From: Acidobacteriota bacterium
Lineage (GTDB): Bacteria > Acidobacteriota > Terriglobia > Acidoferrales > UBA7541
Length of the DNA stretch: 7,876 nucleotides
Assembly: GCA_019239815.1 (NCBI GenBank)
Contig: JAFAZL010000024.1
Coordinates: 1-7,876 of the forward strand
Reading direction: 5' to 3'
In this document: piece after piece, positions 1 to 6,547 of the stretch
Numbering within the stretch: the stretch's first letter is position 1
How the letters are laid out: each line of letters opens with the position of its first letter
Program-made: the position numbers and the translations under genes
The notes under the pieces: generated by a model
What the model was told of the DNA's origin: nothing
The model's database searches: none
What the model saw: only the letters and a program-made list of their open reading frames with translations

Positions 1-1
1 A

Positions 2-1282
2 GCCACCGACAAGAATCAGGACAAGGGTGGCGATCAGAAGAAATCTGAAGGCGACAACAACCAACAGCAAGAGCAACCGAAGCCGCCTCTCAAAGAACGC
101 GCACGCACTTACGTCCAAACACACCGCAAAGGAATCTTATTCGGCTCCATCGGCTTCATCGTCGCCGTGATCGCCACTATCCTTCTCGTGATCTATCTCG
201 ATTCCTACGAAAGCACCGACGACGCCCAGGTCGACGGCCATCTCAACGCCATCAGTGCGCGCATCGCGGGCACCGTGACCGGCGTTTACATCGACAACAA
301 TCAGACTGTCGCCGCCAATCAACTCGCGGTCGATCTCGACCCCGCCGACTATCAAACCGCGTTCGATTCCGCGAAAGCCGACTACGCGCAGGCCGAAGCC
401 CAATTCCACGCCGAAAATCCCAATGTTCCGATCACCGAGACTACCAATCTCACCTTGATCTCCTCCGCGGGAGCCGATGTCGCCGCCGCCGAGGCCGCCG
501 TGATCGCCGCGCAGCAGGACTATCAGGCTAAGCTCGCAGATATTCGCCAGACCGAAGCCAACAACTACAAAGCGCAGACCGACGTTGAGCGCTATCGCGT
601 GCTCGTTGTCCGCGAGGAAGTTTCAAAGGAGCAGTTCGACACGATCGTCGCCAACGCCAAGACGCAAGCCGCGATAGTCGACGCGTCGAAAGCCGCCGCC
701 GAAGCTTCTCAGAAGGCAATCGATCAGGCCAAAGCGCAGCTCCTCCAGGCGCAAAGCAAACAGGACGAAGCCAACAAAAACGCGCCACGCTCCGTTGCAG
801 TTCGTCGCGCTCAACTCGCTGGACGCGAAGCCGCCGTCCTCGCCGCGAAAGCTCAGATGGGCCAGGCACAGCTCAATCTCTCATATACAAAAATCTTCGC
901 ACCCGTCGCCGGCGTCATCAGCCAAAAAACCGTTGAAGTCGGCCAGCGCATTCAGCCCGGAGAAGAACTCTTCACCATCAGCCAGCTCGAAGACATCTGG
1001 ATTACCGCCAACTTCAAAGAAACCCAGCTCCGCAAAATGCATCCCGGAGAGAAGGTCGATATCCATGTCGACGCCTACAGCCGCACCTTTCGCGGGTATG
1101 TCGAAAACATGCCGGGTGCTACTGGCTCCGTTGCGAGTTTGCTGCCTCCCGAGAACGCAACGGGGAATTTTGTGAAGGTCGTTCAGCGCTTACCCGTGCG
1201 TATTCGTTTGAATCAAGGCGAAGACCCGCAGCATTTATTGCGCCTCGGTATGTCAGTCGAGCCGAAGGTGTGGCTCCGCTAG
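2..1282 (+). CDS. emrA: EmrA/HlyD-family membrane fusion protein (5' partial)
   Basis: This is the periplasmic adaptor subunit of a multidrug efflux pump; it would link an inner-membrane exporter (typically an EmrB-type MFS protein) to an outer-membrane TolC-like channel. The reading frame is open from the window edge, so the true start is upstream; 426 residues are visible. Visible residues 1-43 are a hydrophilic cytoplasmic tail rich in Gln, Asn, Lys and Asp. Residues 45-66 form one transmembrane helix. The STDDAQVDGHL motif that opens the adaptor domain follows at 71-81. Two lipoyl-like halves (about 82-113 and 291-330) flank a long Ala/Gln-rich coiled-coil hairpin (about 114-290). The C-terminal beta-barrel carries signatures close to E. 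coli EmrA as I remember it: FKETQ, then SLLPPENATGNFVKVVQRLPVRI. No exporter gene follows, so any partner must lie upstream. A GTG at 167 is open but falls inside the membrane helix, so it is not the start. The family call is very secure; the drug substrate is unknown. Confidence 0.95.
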   Translation, partial: ATDKNQDKGGDQKKSEGDNNQQQEQPKPPLKERARTYVQTHRKGILFGSIGFIVAVIATILLVIYLDSYESTDDAQVDGHLNAISARIAGTVTGVYIDNNQTVAANQLAVDLDPADYQTAFDSAKADYAQAEAQFHAENPNVPITETTNLTLISSAGADVAAAEAAVIAAQQDYQAKLADIRQTEANNYKAQTDVERYRVLVVREEVSKEQFDTIVANAKTQAAIVDASKAAAEASQKAIDQAKAQLLQAQSKQDEANKNAPRSVAVRRAQLAGREAAVLAAKAQMGQAQLNLSYTKIFAPVAGVISQKTVEVGQRIQPGEELFTISQLEDIWITANFKETQLRKMHPGEKVDIHVDAYSRTFRGYVENMPGATGSVASLLPPENATGNFVKVVQRLPVRIRLNQGEDPQHLLRLGMSVEPKVWLR

Positions 1283-1354
1283 CCTCGTCGTCAGAAAAAT
1301 CCTAAGACGCTTCGAATCCCTCTAAATCGAATCTCGAACACGACTGACGCGATT

Positions 1355-1390
1355 GTCATCCTGAGTCGCCCGAAGGGCGGCGAAGGATCT
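1355..1390. repeat. Acidobacterial-type intergenic repeat with hairpin
   Basis: The core reads gtcatcctgag - hairpin - gaaggatct. Bases 1358-1362 (ATCCT) pair with 1384-1388 (AGGAT). A GA/GA internal loop follows, then a 7-base-pair stem 1365-1371 with 1375-1381 (one G-U pair) closed by a GAA loop. It lies between two genes that converge on it, so it could act as a bidirectional terminator or attenuator, but there is no T-tract on either side. The 'gtcatcctgag...gaaggatct' words match an intergenic repeat that I recall as dispersed in Acidobacteriota genomes; that is memory, not a search. Confidence 0.6.
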
Positions 1391-1427
1391 CAGCCCTCAA
1401 TCCTATCGTGGTCTAACCGTTTGACGG

Positions 1428-1444
1428 CGACGTGAATCACGTCG
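1428..1444. terminator. Hairpin over the NAMPT stop codon, possible weak terminator
   Basis: This is a perfect 7-base-pair inverted repeat, CGACGTG (1428-1434) with CACGTCG (1438-1444), separated by 3 bases. The NAMPT stop codon is at 1437-1439, inside the structure. There is no following T-run on the minus strand, so it is not a classical intrinsic terminator. It could help stop or protect the leftward message. Confidence 0.35.
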
Positions 1445-2855
1445 GCTTCTTTGAAAAATTATCGTAGCTCGCTGCGATCTTGCGGATCTCGTCCAGCGTC
1501 TGGTCGCGCCGCAGCACTCCGTCCTCGAGAACCACTTCAAGTTGATCGTCGGCGCGATCCGCCTCGCCGGAGTTTGCGATCGTCTCGAACTCTTGACCGT
1601 TCTTGAGCAGAATAAATCGCCCAGCGCGCGAATCCTTCCCTGGATCGGTGATTGGCTGCTTGTAGACGTCGTGCCATTGTCCGTTGACGTCGATCGCGGA
1701 ACATTTCAGCGCAAATCGCAGCGTGTCGCGATTCAGTTGCTGCAAAAGCGCGCCACCCATGCCGAAGCTCCAGTTGTCCATCGACCAGCCGCGCCGCGTA
1801 AGCTGCGAAATCATATTTTGAATGGTGTGATAGTTGACGCCATCGCCTTGAATGAAACGCACCTGCGGTGCGATTACCTTCCATCCTTTGCGATTGACTT
1901 CAAAGCCGAATCGCTCGGCGGCAATATTGAAAATTTCTTCCAGCACCAGGACCGCGTCGCCACTATCCGGACGGATTACGAGGGTGCCGTTGCGCTGCAT
2001 CACCCGGTCATGCAGTTTTCCGCCCCAGAGGTTCCTCACGGCGTCGAAGATGTCGTATGAATCGCTGACGCACGCGACGATGCCTTCCGGCACGTTGTTC
2101 AAAATGTTTTCGTAAGCTTCGAGTTCGTGTTCGCGGCCCCACGACGTAATCGTTGAGTGCTCCGACGCCGGGATGCTGACGCCGGCCATCTCCGAGCCGT
2201 AGTACTGCTGCAGCAATTCGATCGCAGCGAGATTGTCGGTGCCTACGAAGTTGAAGAGATGCGCTGCTCCGCCGATCGCCGCGGACTCACGGCTCGACAC
2301 GCCACGGAAGCCAAAATCGTGCAATTTGAAAGGGAGGCCGCTGGGATCGCCGGTTCGTTGCAGCGCTTCGCCCACAATTTGTTTGATCGCGCGGCTCAGC
2401 GTCGCGACCGTCACCGGATACCAAACTTGCAGCAAGATCGTCTCGGCCCAGTTCGTCAGCCAGTAATACTCAGGATCGGTGTTTTCGATCGTGACGATGG
2501 CGTTTTGCTCCGCAACGACCGAACCTTCTTTCACGGCCTTAATGCGCAACGGCAGCATTCCGCCGTGCTTCGCGTAAAGCCGCTTCCATCCTTCGTAGTT
2601 GAAGCCCTTCGGATTGTTCGAGAAGTGTTTGTCCGCGAACTTCGCAGCTTCCTCGACATCTTGCAGAGTGAAGACTTTGCCGGCGAAATTCGATTTGACG
2701 ATATATTGGAGACCAGCCATTTCCGAATGATCGAAAAACCCACCCCGAGAGCAGACGTAGGAATAAATGTGGCGCGTGTTGGCTGGGTATTGCCACCAAT
2801 GAGTCAGCTTGTAGCTGTCGGTATTCAGGATTGGGTTAAAACGCAGCGGCTGAAT
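1437..2855 (-). CDS. nadV: Nicotinamide phosphoribosyltransferase (NadV/NAMPT), probable ATT start
   Basis: This cytoplasmic enzyme makes nicotinamide mononucleotide from nicotinamide and PRPP, the first step of a two-step NAD salvage route. The frame from the ATT at 2855 gives 472 residues, close to the usual family length. Residues that match human NAMPT sites are present: Tyr15 in NTDSYKLTH (human Tyr18, ring stacking), Phe181 and Arg184 in HDFGFRGVSS (Phe193, Arg196), Asp207 in GTD (Asp219, which favours nicotinamide over nicotinate), His233 in ASEHSTIT (catalytic His247), Arg295 and Asp297 in IRPDSGD (Arg311, Asp313), and QGDG at Asp338. The first ATG (2720) would remove the first 45 residues, including Tyr15, and begin at the conserved GLQY stretch. 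No ATG, GTG or TTG exists in the frame back to a TAG stop at 2918-2916. A GAGGAG ribosome site lies 6 bases before the ATT. It reads the same way as the protease gene upstream, 106 bases away. The family is certain; the start is strongly suggested. Confidence 0.93.
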   Translation of the reverse strand: MQPLRFNPILNTDSYKLTHWWQYPANTRHIYSYVCSRGGFFDHSEMAGLQYIVKSNFAGKVFTLQDVEEAAKFADKHFSNNPKGFNYEGWKRLYAKHGGMLPLRIKAVKEGSVVAEQNAIVTIENTDPEYYWLTNWAETILLQVWYPVTVATLSRAIKQIVGEALQRTGDPSGLPFKLHDFGFRGVSSRESAAIGGAAHLFNFVGTDNLAAIELLQQYYGSEMAGVSIPASEHSTITSWGREHELEAYENILNNVPEGIVACVSDSYDIFDAVRNLWGGKLHDRVMQRNGTLVIRPDSGDAVLVLEEIFNIAAERFGFEVNRKGWKVIAPQVRFIQGDGVNYHTIQNMISQLTRRGWSMDNWSFGMGGALLQQLNRDTLRFALKCSAIDVNGQWHDVYKQPITDPGKDSRAGRFILLKNGQEFETIANSGEADRADDQLEVVLEDGVLRRDQTLDEIRKIAASYDNFSKKPT

Positions 2856-2861
2856 GGTCTT

Positions 2862-2866
2862 CTCCT
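2862..2866 (-). promoter_or_regulatory. Ribosome binding site that decides the NAMPT start
   Basis: On the minus strand AGGAG (within GAGGAG) ends 6 bases before an ATT codon at 2855-2853. Spacing is ideal for ATT and too long for the next possible weak start, a CTG at 2843. No comparable site precedes the ATG at 2720. It therefore supports translation from ATT and a full-length enzyme. Confidence 0.6.
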
Positions 2867-2939
2867 CTGTGCAAACGTCGAATGCGAAAGGATTTGAGCG
2901 CGACGACGAGAATCGCGTGAGCTATCGCACTACCTGGTT

Positions 2940-2955
2940 GGCGCCCCTGAGCGCC
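2940..2955. other. Short hairpin between the protease and NAMPT genes
   Basis: GGCGC (2940-2944) pairs with GCGCC (2951-2955) around a 6-base loop, just after the protease stop at 2962. There is no T-run on the minus strand. It could be a processing or attenuation structure in a shared leftward message, or chance in GC-rich DNA. Confidence 0.25.
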
Positions 2956-2961
2956 GAAGCA

Positions 2962-4437
2962 TCATAGCGGTTGTTCTAGCGTAAAGGAAACGTACATCAG
3001 TCGTTCGTCTCGCTGGATTTGGAGCGCGACGGCCGCTCCTGGCTTGAGGGCCGCCAGCGCCTGTCGCAGTTTGTCCAGCGATTCCATCGGCTCGCCGTTC
3101 AGCGTGCGGATCACGTCGCCGGTCTGCAACGGAACTTCGCTGGATGCATCGCTCGATCTTGCCGCGACGATGATTCCGAACGGATCGCGAAGATCGGGCG
3201 CCATCGCCGCGACTTTCTTGTCGATCTCGATGCCCAAGATTCCAAGCGGCCGCACAAGATTCTTTTCGGGATCGGCCAGCGCCGTGATCTGGTCCATATT
3301 GTCCGAACGCTCGATCACCGGAACATCGAACGCCAACCTATCCTGTCCGCGCTGCACTTCCAGATGTACTTTGTCGCCGCCGTTCAACGACATGAGCCGG
3401 AACGAAACGTAGGGAACGCTTTCTGCCATGCGTCCATCGACTGAGAGCAGCACGTCTCCCGCGCGCAGACCTGCCGCTTCCGACGGACCGCTCGGAGCGA
3501 TGTCGGAAATGATCACGCCGTAGCTGCGCGGCAAATTCATCGCCTTAGCCAAAACAGGCGTGATGGTCTGAATGCCGATGCCAATTTCAACGCGATGCAG
3601 ATGCCCGAACTTGCGCAACTGTTGATACGCGACGCTCACGACACTGCTCGGAATCGCGAAGCCGAGTCCTTCGTTCCCGCCCGACTGCGACAGAATGAAA
3701 GTGTTCACGCCGACGACTGCACCATCGACGTTCACAAGCGGCCCACCGGAATTTCCAGGATTGATCGGAGCGTCGGTCTGGATGTACACCATCGGCGAAT
3801 CCGGATCGGTCTGCCGCGCGACCGCCGAAATCACGCCCAGCGTCACGGTGTTGCGCAACCCTTCCGGGCTGCCGAAGGCCATCACTACTTCGCCTTGCCG
3901 TAAATTCCGATACGACGCCACGGGAAGCGCAGGCAACTTCGCCGTCAGATTGTCGATTTTTAGCAGAGCCAGATCGATTTCCCTGCTCACGCCGACGACG
4001 CGCGCCGGCAAAATATCCGTCTTCGACGACAGCAGCGATCTAAGCGTTCCGTCCGGATTGCCGGTGGGAAGCACAATTTGCACGACTTGCGCGCCAGAAA
4101 CCACGTGCGCGTTTGTGATGATGTAGCCGTCGGGATCGATCACAAATCCGGAACCGATCGCTTTTTGCCGGCCGATCACAACGCCGGTGTTTCCGCGCTC
4201 GGTCTCTTCCAACTTGCCGTATCCGGTTACTAGCACCTGAACGACGCTGGGCGATACCTTCCGGATCAGCGCATCCACCGATTCGTTCAACTTCCGCAGC
4301 GTGTTGTCTTCGGGTTTGTTCTGTGCGCTGGAGGGGGACGCGAACGCCAGAACTGCGGCAGCACCGACCGCAAACAGCGCAAGGACTCTCACGACTTCGG
4401 TCAGTCGAAGGCGCCGGAAGGGGATGAACTGGGACAT
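2962..4437 (-). CDS. htrA: HtrA/DegP-like trypsin-type serine protease with two PDZ domains
   Basis: This is a secreted S1C-family protease that would degrade or refold damaged envelope proteins. It has 491 residues, close to DegP length. Residues 13-38 form a signal peptide, with a likely cut after SSA at 38. The protease domain spans about 50-270. The catalytic triad is His111 (TNAHVV), Asp155 (REIDLALLKI) and Ser230 (NPGNSGGPL). PDZ1 is about 283-375 (SYGVII, then AAGLRAGDVLLSVDG) and PDZ2 about 396-488 (PLQTGDVIRTLNGEP). The Asp-Ser distance (75) equals that of E. coli DegP, but His-Asp is 44 rather than 30, because of an insert near residues 124-144. The start is an ATG with AGGAG 9 bases upstream (4447-4451). 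It follows the HAAS gene by 81 bases on the same strand and precedes NAMPT, so co-transcription is possible. The family is certain; whether it acts as DegP, DegQ or a lineage-specific protease is open. Confidence 0.95.
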   Translation of the reverse strand: MSQFIPFRRLRLTEVVRVLALFAVGAAAVLAFASPSSAQNKPEDNTLRKLNESVDALIRKVSPSVVQVLVTGYGKLEETERGNTGVVIGRQKAIGSGFVIDPDGYIITNAHVVSGAQVVQIVLPTGNPDGTLRSLLSSKTDILPARVVGVSREIDLALLKIDNLTAKLPALPVASYRNLRQGEVVMAFGSPEGLRNTVTLGVISAVARQTDPDSPMVYIQTDAPINPGNSGGPLVNVDGAVVGVNTFILSQSGGNEGLGFAIPSSVVSVAYQQLRKFGHLHRVEIGIGIQTITPVLAKAMNLPRSYGVIISDIAPSGPSEAAGLRAGDVLLSVDGRMAESVPYVSFRLMSLNGGDKVHLEVQRGQDRLAFDVPVIERSDNMDQITALADPEKNLVRPLGILGIEIDKKVAAMAPDLRDPFGIIVAARSSDASSEVPLQTGDVIRTLNGEPMESLDKLRQALAALKPGAAVALQIQRDERLMYVSFTLEQPL

Positions 4438-4490
4438 CGGCGATATCTCCTCAGCCGACGCTGTGAACGTGGCGGGCGGCGAACATTTAG

Positions 4491-4496
4491 ATTATC
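4491..4496 (-). promoter_or_regulatory. Possible -10 box for the protease gene
   Basis: On the minus strand GATAAT matches five of six bases of the sigma-70 -10 consensus, about 54 bases before the protease ATG. I find no convincing -35 at the right distance, so the gene may rely on the upstream operon, or use another sigma factor. Weak call. Confidence 0.22.
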
Positions 4497-4518
4497 ACCG
4501 AGGCAAACGCGTTGCGTT

Positions 4519-5568
4519 CTAAGCGGTCTGGCGGGTGGCGTCCGTTTTGGCCGCGCCGGACAAGCGCACGAACCGTCGCAAGTGACGGAACAGGTTGTAA
4601 ACCGCGATTGCGGCGAAGACGACCGCCGCATAGATTCCAATCTGGTTGAGGATCTCCGCCGTCTTTCGGAAGCCTTCCGCTTGGGAAGCGTCCGGCGTGA
4701 GAACAACCCATGGTCCTGCTTTCAGGACGAAATAGAGAACAACCAACCATCCGATCGCGGTCAGCGCGCGGTAGGCGAGCACCACGCGAAGCCAGTCGGG
4801 CCGCACCAAGTTGACGAGGCCCTGGAGAATTCCCAGCCAAACCATTGCGACAACGGGCCAATAGAATTGATGCCAGATCGGCGCGGGACGCAAGAATGCC
4901 GCTGCCGGGCCAAAGATTAAAAATGGAGCGCCTTCGGCAATGCGCAACCACACCAACGCAACGCCTAGCGCGACAATCTGAGCGACAGAATCCAGTCGCG
5001 AAACGCGGCCGGTGTCACCCTTCGCTTTCAACTTCAACGCATTGTCGAACGAAAACGTTGGATGCCAAGGGTGTTTCGCATCGCGATAATTCCAACTCTC
5101 TGGATTCTTTTTGAAGTGACGGTCGGCCAAAGCAAAGATCAACGTGACGACCGCAAATTGAATGGTGATTTGCAGAAAAATTGCGGGAACCAGATTTCCC
5201 GCTGTCATTGCATGTCCGCCGAAGGCAAGCGCGACGGCAACGATGAACAAAACAACAGCGCTGATGCCGAGATTAAATTTCAGAACGCGAAGATAGAAAG
5301 GGAAGACCACCGGCCCAATCAATTCGGGACCGAAGGCCACGCTGCGCTTTTCTTGTGAATAGCGGCTGGCCACGACCATTGGATGGCCGTGCTGCTTCAG
5401 AATCTCTTCGATCTCCGCGTCGGTCAAGGGGCGTTCGACGTCGGCTTCTTTGTCTTCGATCTGCGCGTGAAGATTTTCGGAAAGCTCTTGCACGATGTCG
5501 TCGCGCTGAGCTTCGGGGAGGCAACTGCGAACGGAATTCAAATATTTTTCGAGAATTTGTGAGGCCAT
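4519..5568 (-). CDS. HAAS-domain polytopic membrane protein, PadR partner
   Basis: This 349-residue inner-membrane protein begins with a soluble helical HAAS-type domain (about 1-75: EKYLNSVRSCLPE, then DIVQELSENLHAQIEDKE, then EIEEILKQHGHP and VASRY). The charged and short-turn pattern is that of the domain found beside PadR regulators. It continues into about six predicted transmembrane helices (roughly 98-118, 126-148, 193-211, 234-254, 264-284, 308-328). The loop at 149-190 is hydrophilic, with a Trp/His-rich stretch. HAAS domains are regarded as helical signalling modules linked to PadR-family regulators; by inference this protein senses or transmits a membrane signal. The start is ATG at 5568, 7 bases after the stop of the small membrane gene, with an AGGA ribosome site (5574-5577) overlapping that stop, so translation is coupled. 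The domain assignment is confident; the signal sensed is unknown. Confidence 0.82.
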   Translation of the reverse strand: MASQILEKYLNSVRSCLPEAQRDDIVQELSENLHAQIEDKEADVERPLTDAEIEEILKQHGHPMVVASRYSQEKRSVAFGPELIGPVVFPFYLRVLKFNLGISAVVLFIVAVALAFGGHAMTAGNLVPAIFLQITIQFAVVTLIFALADRHFKKNPESWNYRDAKHPWHPTFSFDNALKLKAKGDTGRVSRLDSVAQIVALGVALVWLRIAEGAPFLIFGPAAAFLRPAPIWHQFYWPVVAMVWLGILQGLVNLVRPDWLRVVLAYRALTAIGWLVVLYFVLKAGPWVVLTPDASQAEGFRKTAEILNQIGIYAAVVFAAIAVYNLFRHLRRFVRLSGAAKTDATRQTA

Positions 5569-5575
5569 GTTCGTC

Positions 5576-5845
5576 CTACCTGCCGAAGATTTGAAATGCG
5601 ATGAAACCGAAGTGACCGACTTGCAGCAGAATCTGTAGGGCGAGAGCTACCGCCGAGCGAATCGTGCCGAGCAGTGCGGGGCTCGCCGCTACGAGCAACG
5701 CTGCCAGCATGAGAGCGAGGAGCCGCGTTGATGCGCTGGCTGCTTTCAGCCGTGAGATAAGGTTGAGATTGGAGGCCGCGCGCCGCTGTACAACCTGGAG
5801 CGCCGGCAGATTTGCGATATACAGCTTGCTATCAACGAGTTGCAT
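5576..5845 (-). CDS. Small two-helix membrane protein between PadR and HAAS genes
   Basis: I do not recognise this 89-residue protein as a named family. The N-terminal 40 residues are basic and amphipathic (VVQRRAASNLNLISRLKAAS). Two hydrophobic stretches follow: about 41-60 (rich in Leu and Ala) and about 64-84 (ALALQILLQVGHFGFIAFQIF), so it is likely a helical hairpin in the inner membrane. Its ATG at 5845 overlaps the padR stop (5834-5832) by 14 bases and is preceded by GGAGG 8 bases upstream (5854-5858), a strong ribosome site. Its stop at 5578-5576 overlaps the ribosome site of the HAAS gene. The same frame is open further upstream to an ATG at 6088, but that part lies entirely over padR and is a shadow. 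The operon position suggests a component or modulator of the PadR/HAAS module; that is inference only. Confidence 0.72.
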   Translation of the reverse strand: MQLVDSKLYIANLPALQVVQRRAASNLNLISRLKAASASTRLLALMLAALLVAASPALLGTIRSAVALALQILLQVGHFGFIAFQIFGR

Positions 5846-6185
5846 GTTCCTTGCCTCCGACAATTTCCGATAGGGACGAATCCAAATTTCGCCATTCGGC
5901 CAAAAGCTGCTCCAGAACTTCCTGGCCGTCGGCTGATAAAACGTAGAAGCGCTTGTTGCGCTTGTCTTCTTCTCGCCATTCGCTGCGGAGGAGTCCCTGG
6001 GTCTCGAGGCGGCGCAGGAGGGGATATAAGGTACTTTCCTCGATCTCCATACCGTGATCGGCCAAGGCCTTACGGAGGGTGTAGCCATATTGCTCGGTTC
6101 GGAGCTGGGCGAGAACGGCGAGAATCAGGGAGCCGCGGCGAAGCTCAGAGCGGAGGTTGTCGAAGATGGAGGCGTCGAGAGTCAT
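5832..6185 (-). CDS. PadR-family transcriptional repressor
   Basis: This is a 117-residue winged-helix DNA-binding protein, the usual length of small PadR regulators. Residues about 17-86 form the winged helix: RGSLILAVLAQL, YGYTLRKAL, the recognition segment EESTLYPLLRRLETQGLL (49-66), and the wing SEWREEDKRNKRFYVLS. Residues 88-110 form the C-terminal dimerisation helix. It would repress its own operon and release DNA on a ligand or membrane signal. I prefer the ATG at 6185; an upstream ATG at 6215 adds 10 residues encoded by the operator repeats and lies upstream of the start expected from the TTGACA box. Neither has a good ribosome site, so short-leader translation is possible. The first gene of a compact operon with the small membrane and HAAS genes. 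Confidence 0.92.
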   Translation of the reverse strand: MTLDASIFDNLRSELRRGSLILAVLAQLRTEQYGYTLRKALADHGMEIEESTLYPLLRRLETQGLLRSEWREEDKRNKRFYVLSADGQEVLEQLLAEWRNLDSSLSEIVGGKEHATR

Positions 6186-6186
6186 G

Positions 6187-6233
6187 TACTGTGTGCCATC
6201 TACTGTACGACGCATACTGTGTCATGCACAGTA
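6187..6233. promoter_or_regulatory. PadR operator array: three 14-base-spaced half-sites plus one inverted
   Basis: On the plus strand TACTGTG, TACTGTA and TACTGTG begin at 6187, 6201 and 6215, exactly 14 bases apart. An inverted copy CACAGTA follows at 6227-6233. The last two copies form a perfect 7-base inverted repeat with a 5-base centre; with flanking bases it extends over 6211-6237 with one mismatch pair. PadR proteins bind inverted repeats at their own promoters, so this is the likely autoregulatory operator. The array overlaps the promoter spacer and the expected transcription start. Confidence 0.7.
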
Positions 6234-6238
6234 CGCGT

Positions 6239-6244
6239 TGTCAA
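6239..6244 (-). promoter_or_regulatory. -35 box of the padR operon promoter
   Basis: A perfect TTGACA on the minus strand is followed directly by the operator. The expected -10 window 17 bases on reads CACAGT (6221-6216), only three matches to consensus, so the -10 is poor. A purine-rich A-tract upstream (6245-6276 on the minus strand) may act as an UP element. A bound PadR dimer at 6211-6237 would block polymerase. Confidence 0.5.
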
Positions 6245-6466
6245 GAGAAATTTTCATCTTTTTCTCATTTTCTCTTAGGTATCTTGCCGCAGGTATTCAG
6301 CCGGGAGGGTAGCATGATCCGCTGTTTTCGCTTGTCATTCGCTTTTGGGAGTACACCCCCGGCATTTTCAGCAAGAGTGCGGAAACCACTGAATGCATTG
6401 GAGTTAAGAGACCGTGGAGGGGTGAAATGTGCAAAGAGTGGGCAAACGGCGAGAAATGAATGAGTT

Positions 6467-6485
6467 GCGAAGCGCAGCGTTTCGC
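6467..6485. other. Compact hairpin in the intergenic region
   Basis: Bases 6467-6474 pair with 6478-6485 (8 pairs, one G-U) around a 3-base loop. It would fold in a leftward transcript from the promoter at 6548-6576, about 55 to 75 bases after its start. No T-run follows. Confidence 0.4.
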
Positions 6486-6547
6486 TTGGTATTCGCCATA
6501 AACTCGGTAGAGGCTTTGAGAGGCTCGGAGTGAGACGAACACAGGGC

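Noticed and set aside
528..869. 113-residue minus-strand open frame under emrA
   Set aside because: It is an Arg/Leu/Ser-rich shadow of the Ala/Gln coiled-coil region of the fusion protein.
1417..1427. Small inverted repeat CCGT-TTG-ACGG next to the NAMPT stop hairpin
   Set aside because: Only four base pairs and no T-run; too weak to call a terminator on its own.
1542..2060. 172-residue open frame on the plus strand
   Set aside because: It is also antisense to NAMPT, with no domain signature or ribosome site; a shadow frame.
2718..2720. ATG as the NAMPT start
   Set aside because: It would remove the conserved NTDSYK segment with the substrate-stacking tyrosine and has no ribosome site, while the frame upstream encodes the missing family N-terminus.
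2157..2897. 246-residue open frame on the plus strand
   Set aside because: It lies antisense over the NAMPT gene, which has every expected catalytic residue. Its sequence is Arg/His-rich without any domain pattern, as expected for a shadow of a GC-rich gene.
5846..6088. Upstream extension of the small membrane protein to 170 residues
   Set aside because: The extension lies wholly within padR in another frame and is Ser/Arg/Pro-rich. The internal ATG at 5845 has an excellent GGAGG site.
6213..6215. ATG at 6215 as the padR start
   Set aside because: The extra ten residues are encoded by the operator repeats, and the ATG would lie upstream of the transcription start expected from the TTGACA at 6244-6239. 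The ATG at 6185 gives the usual PadR length.
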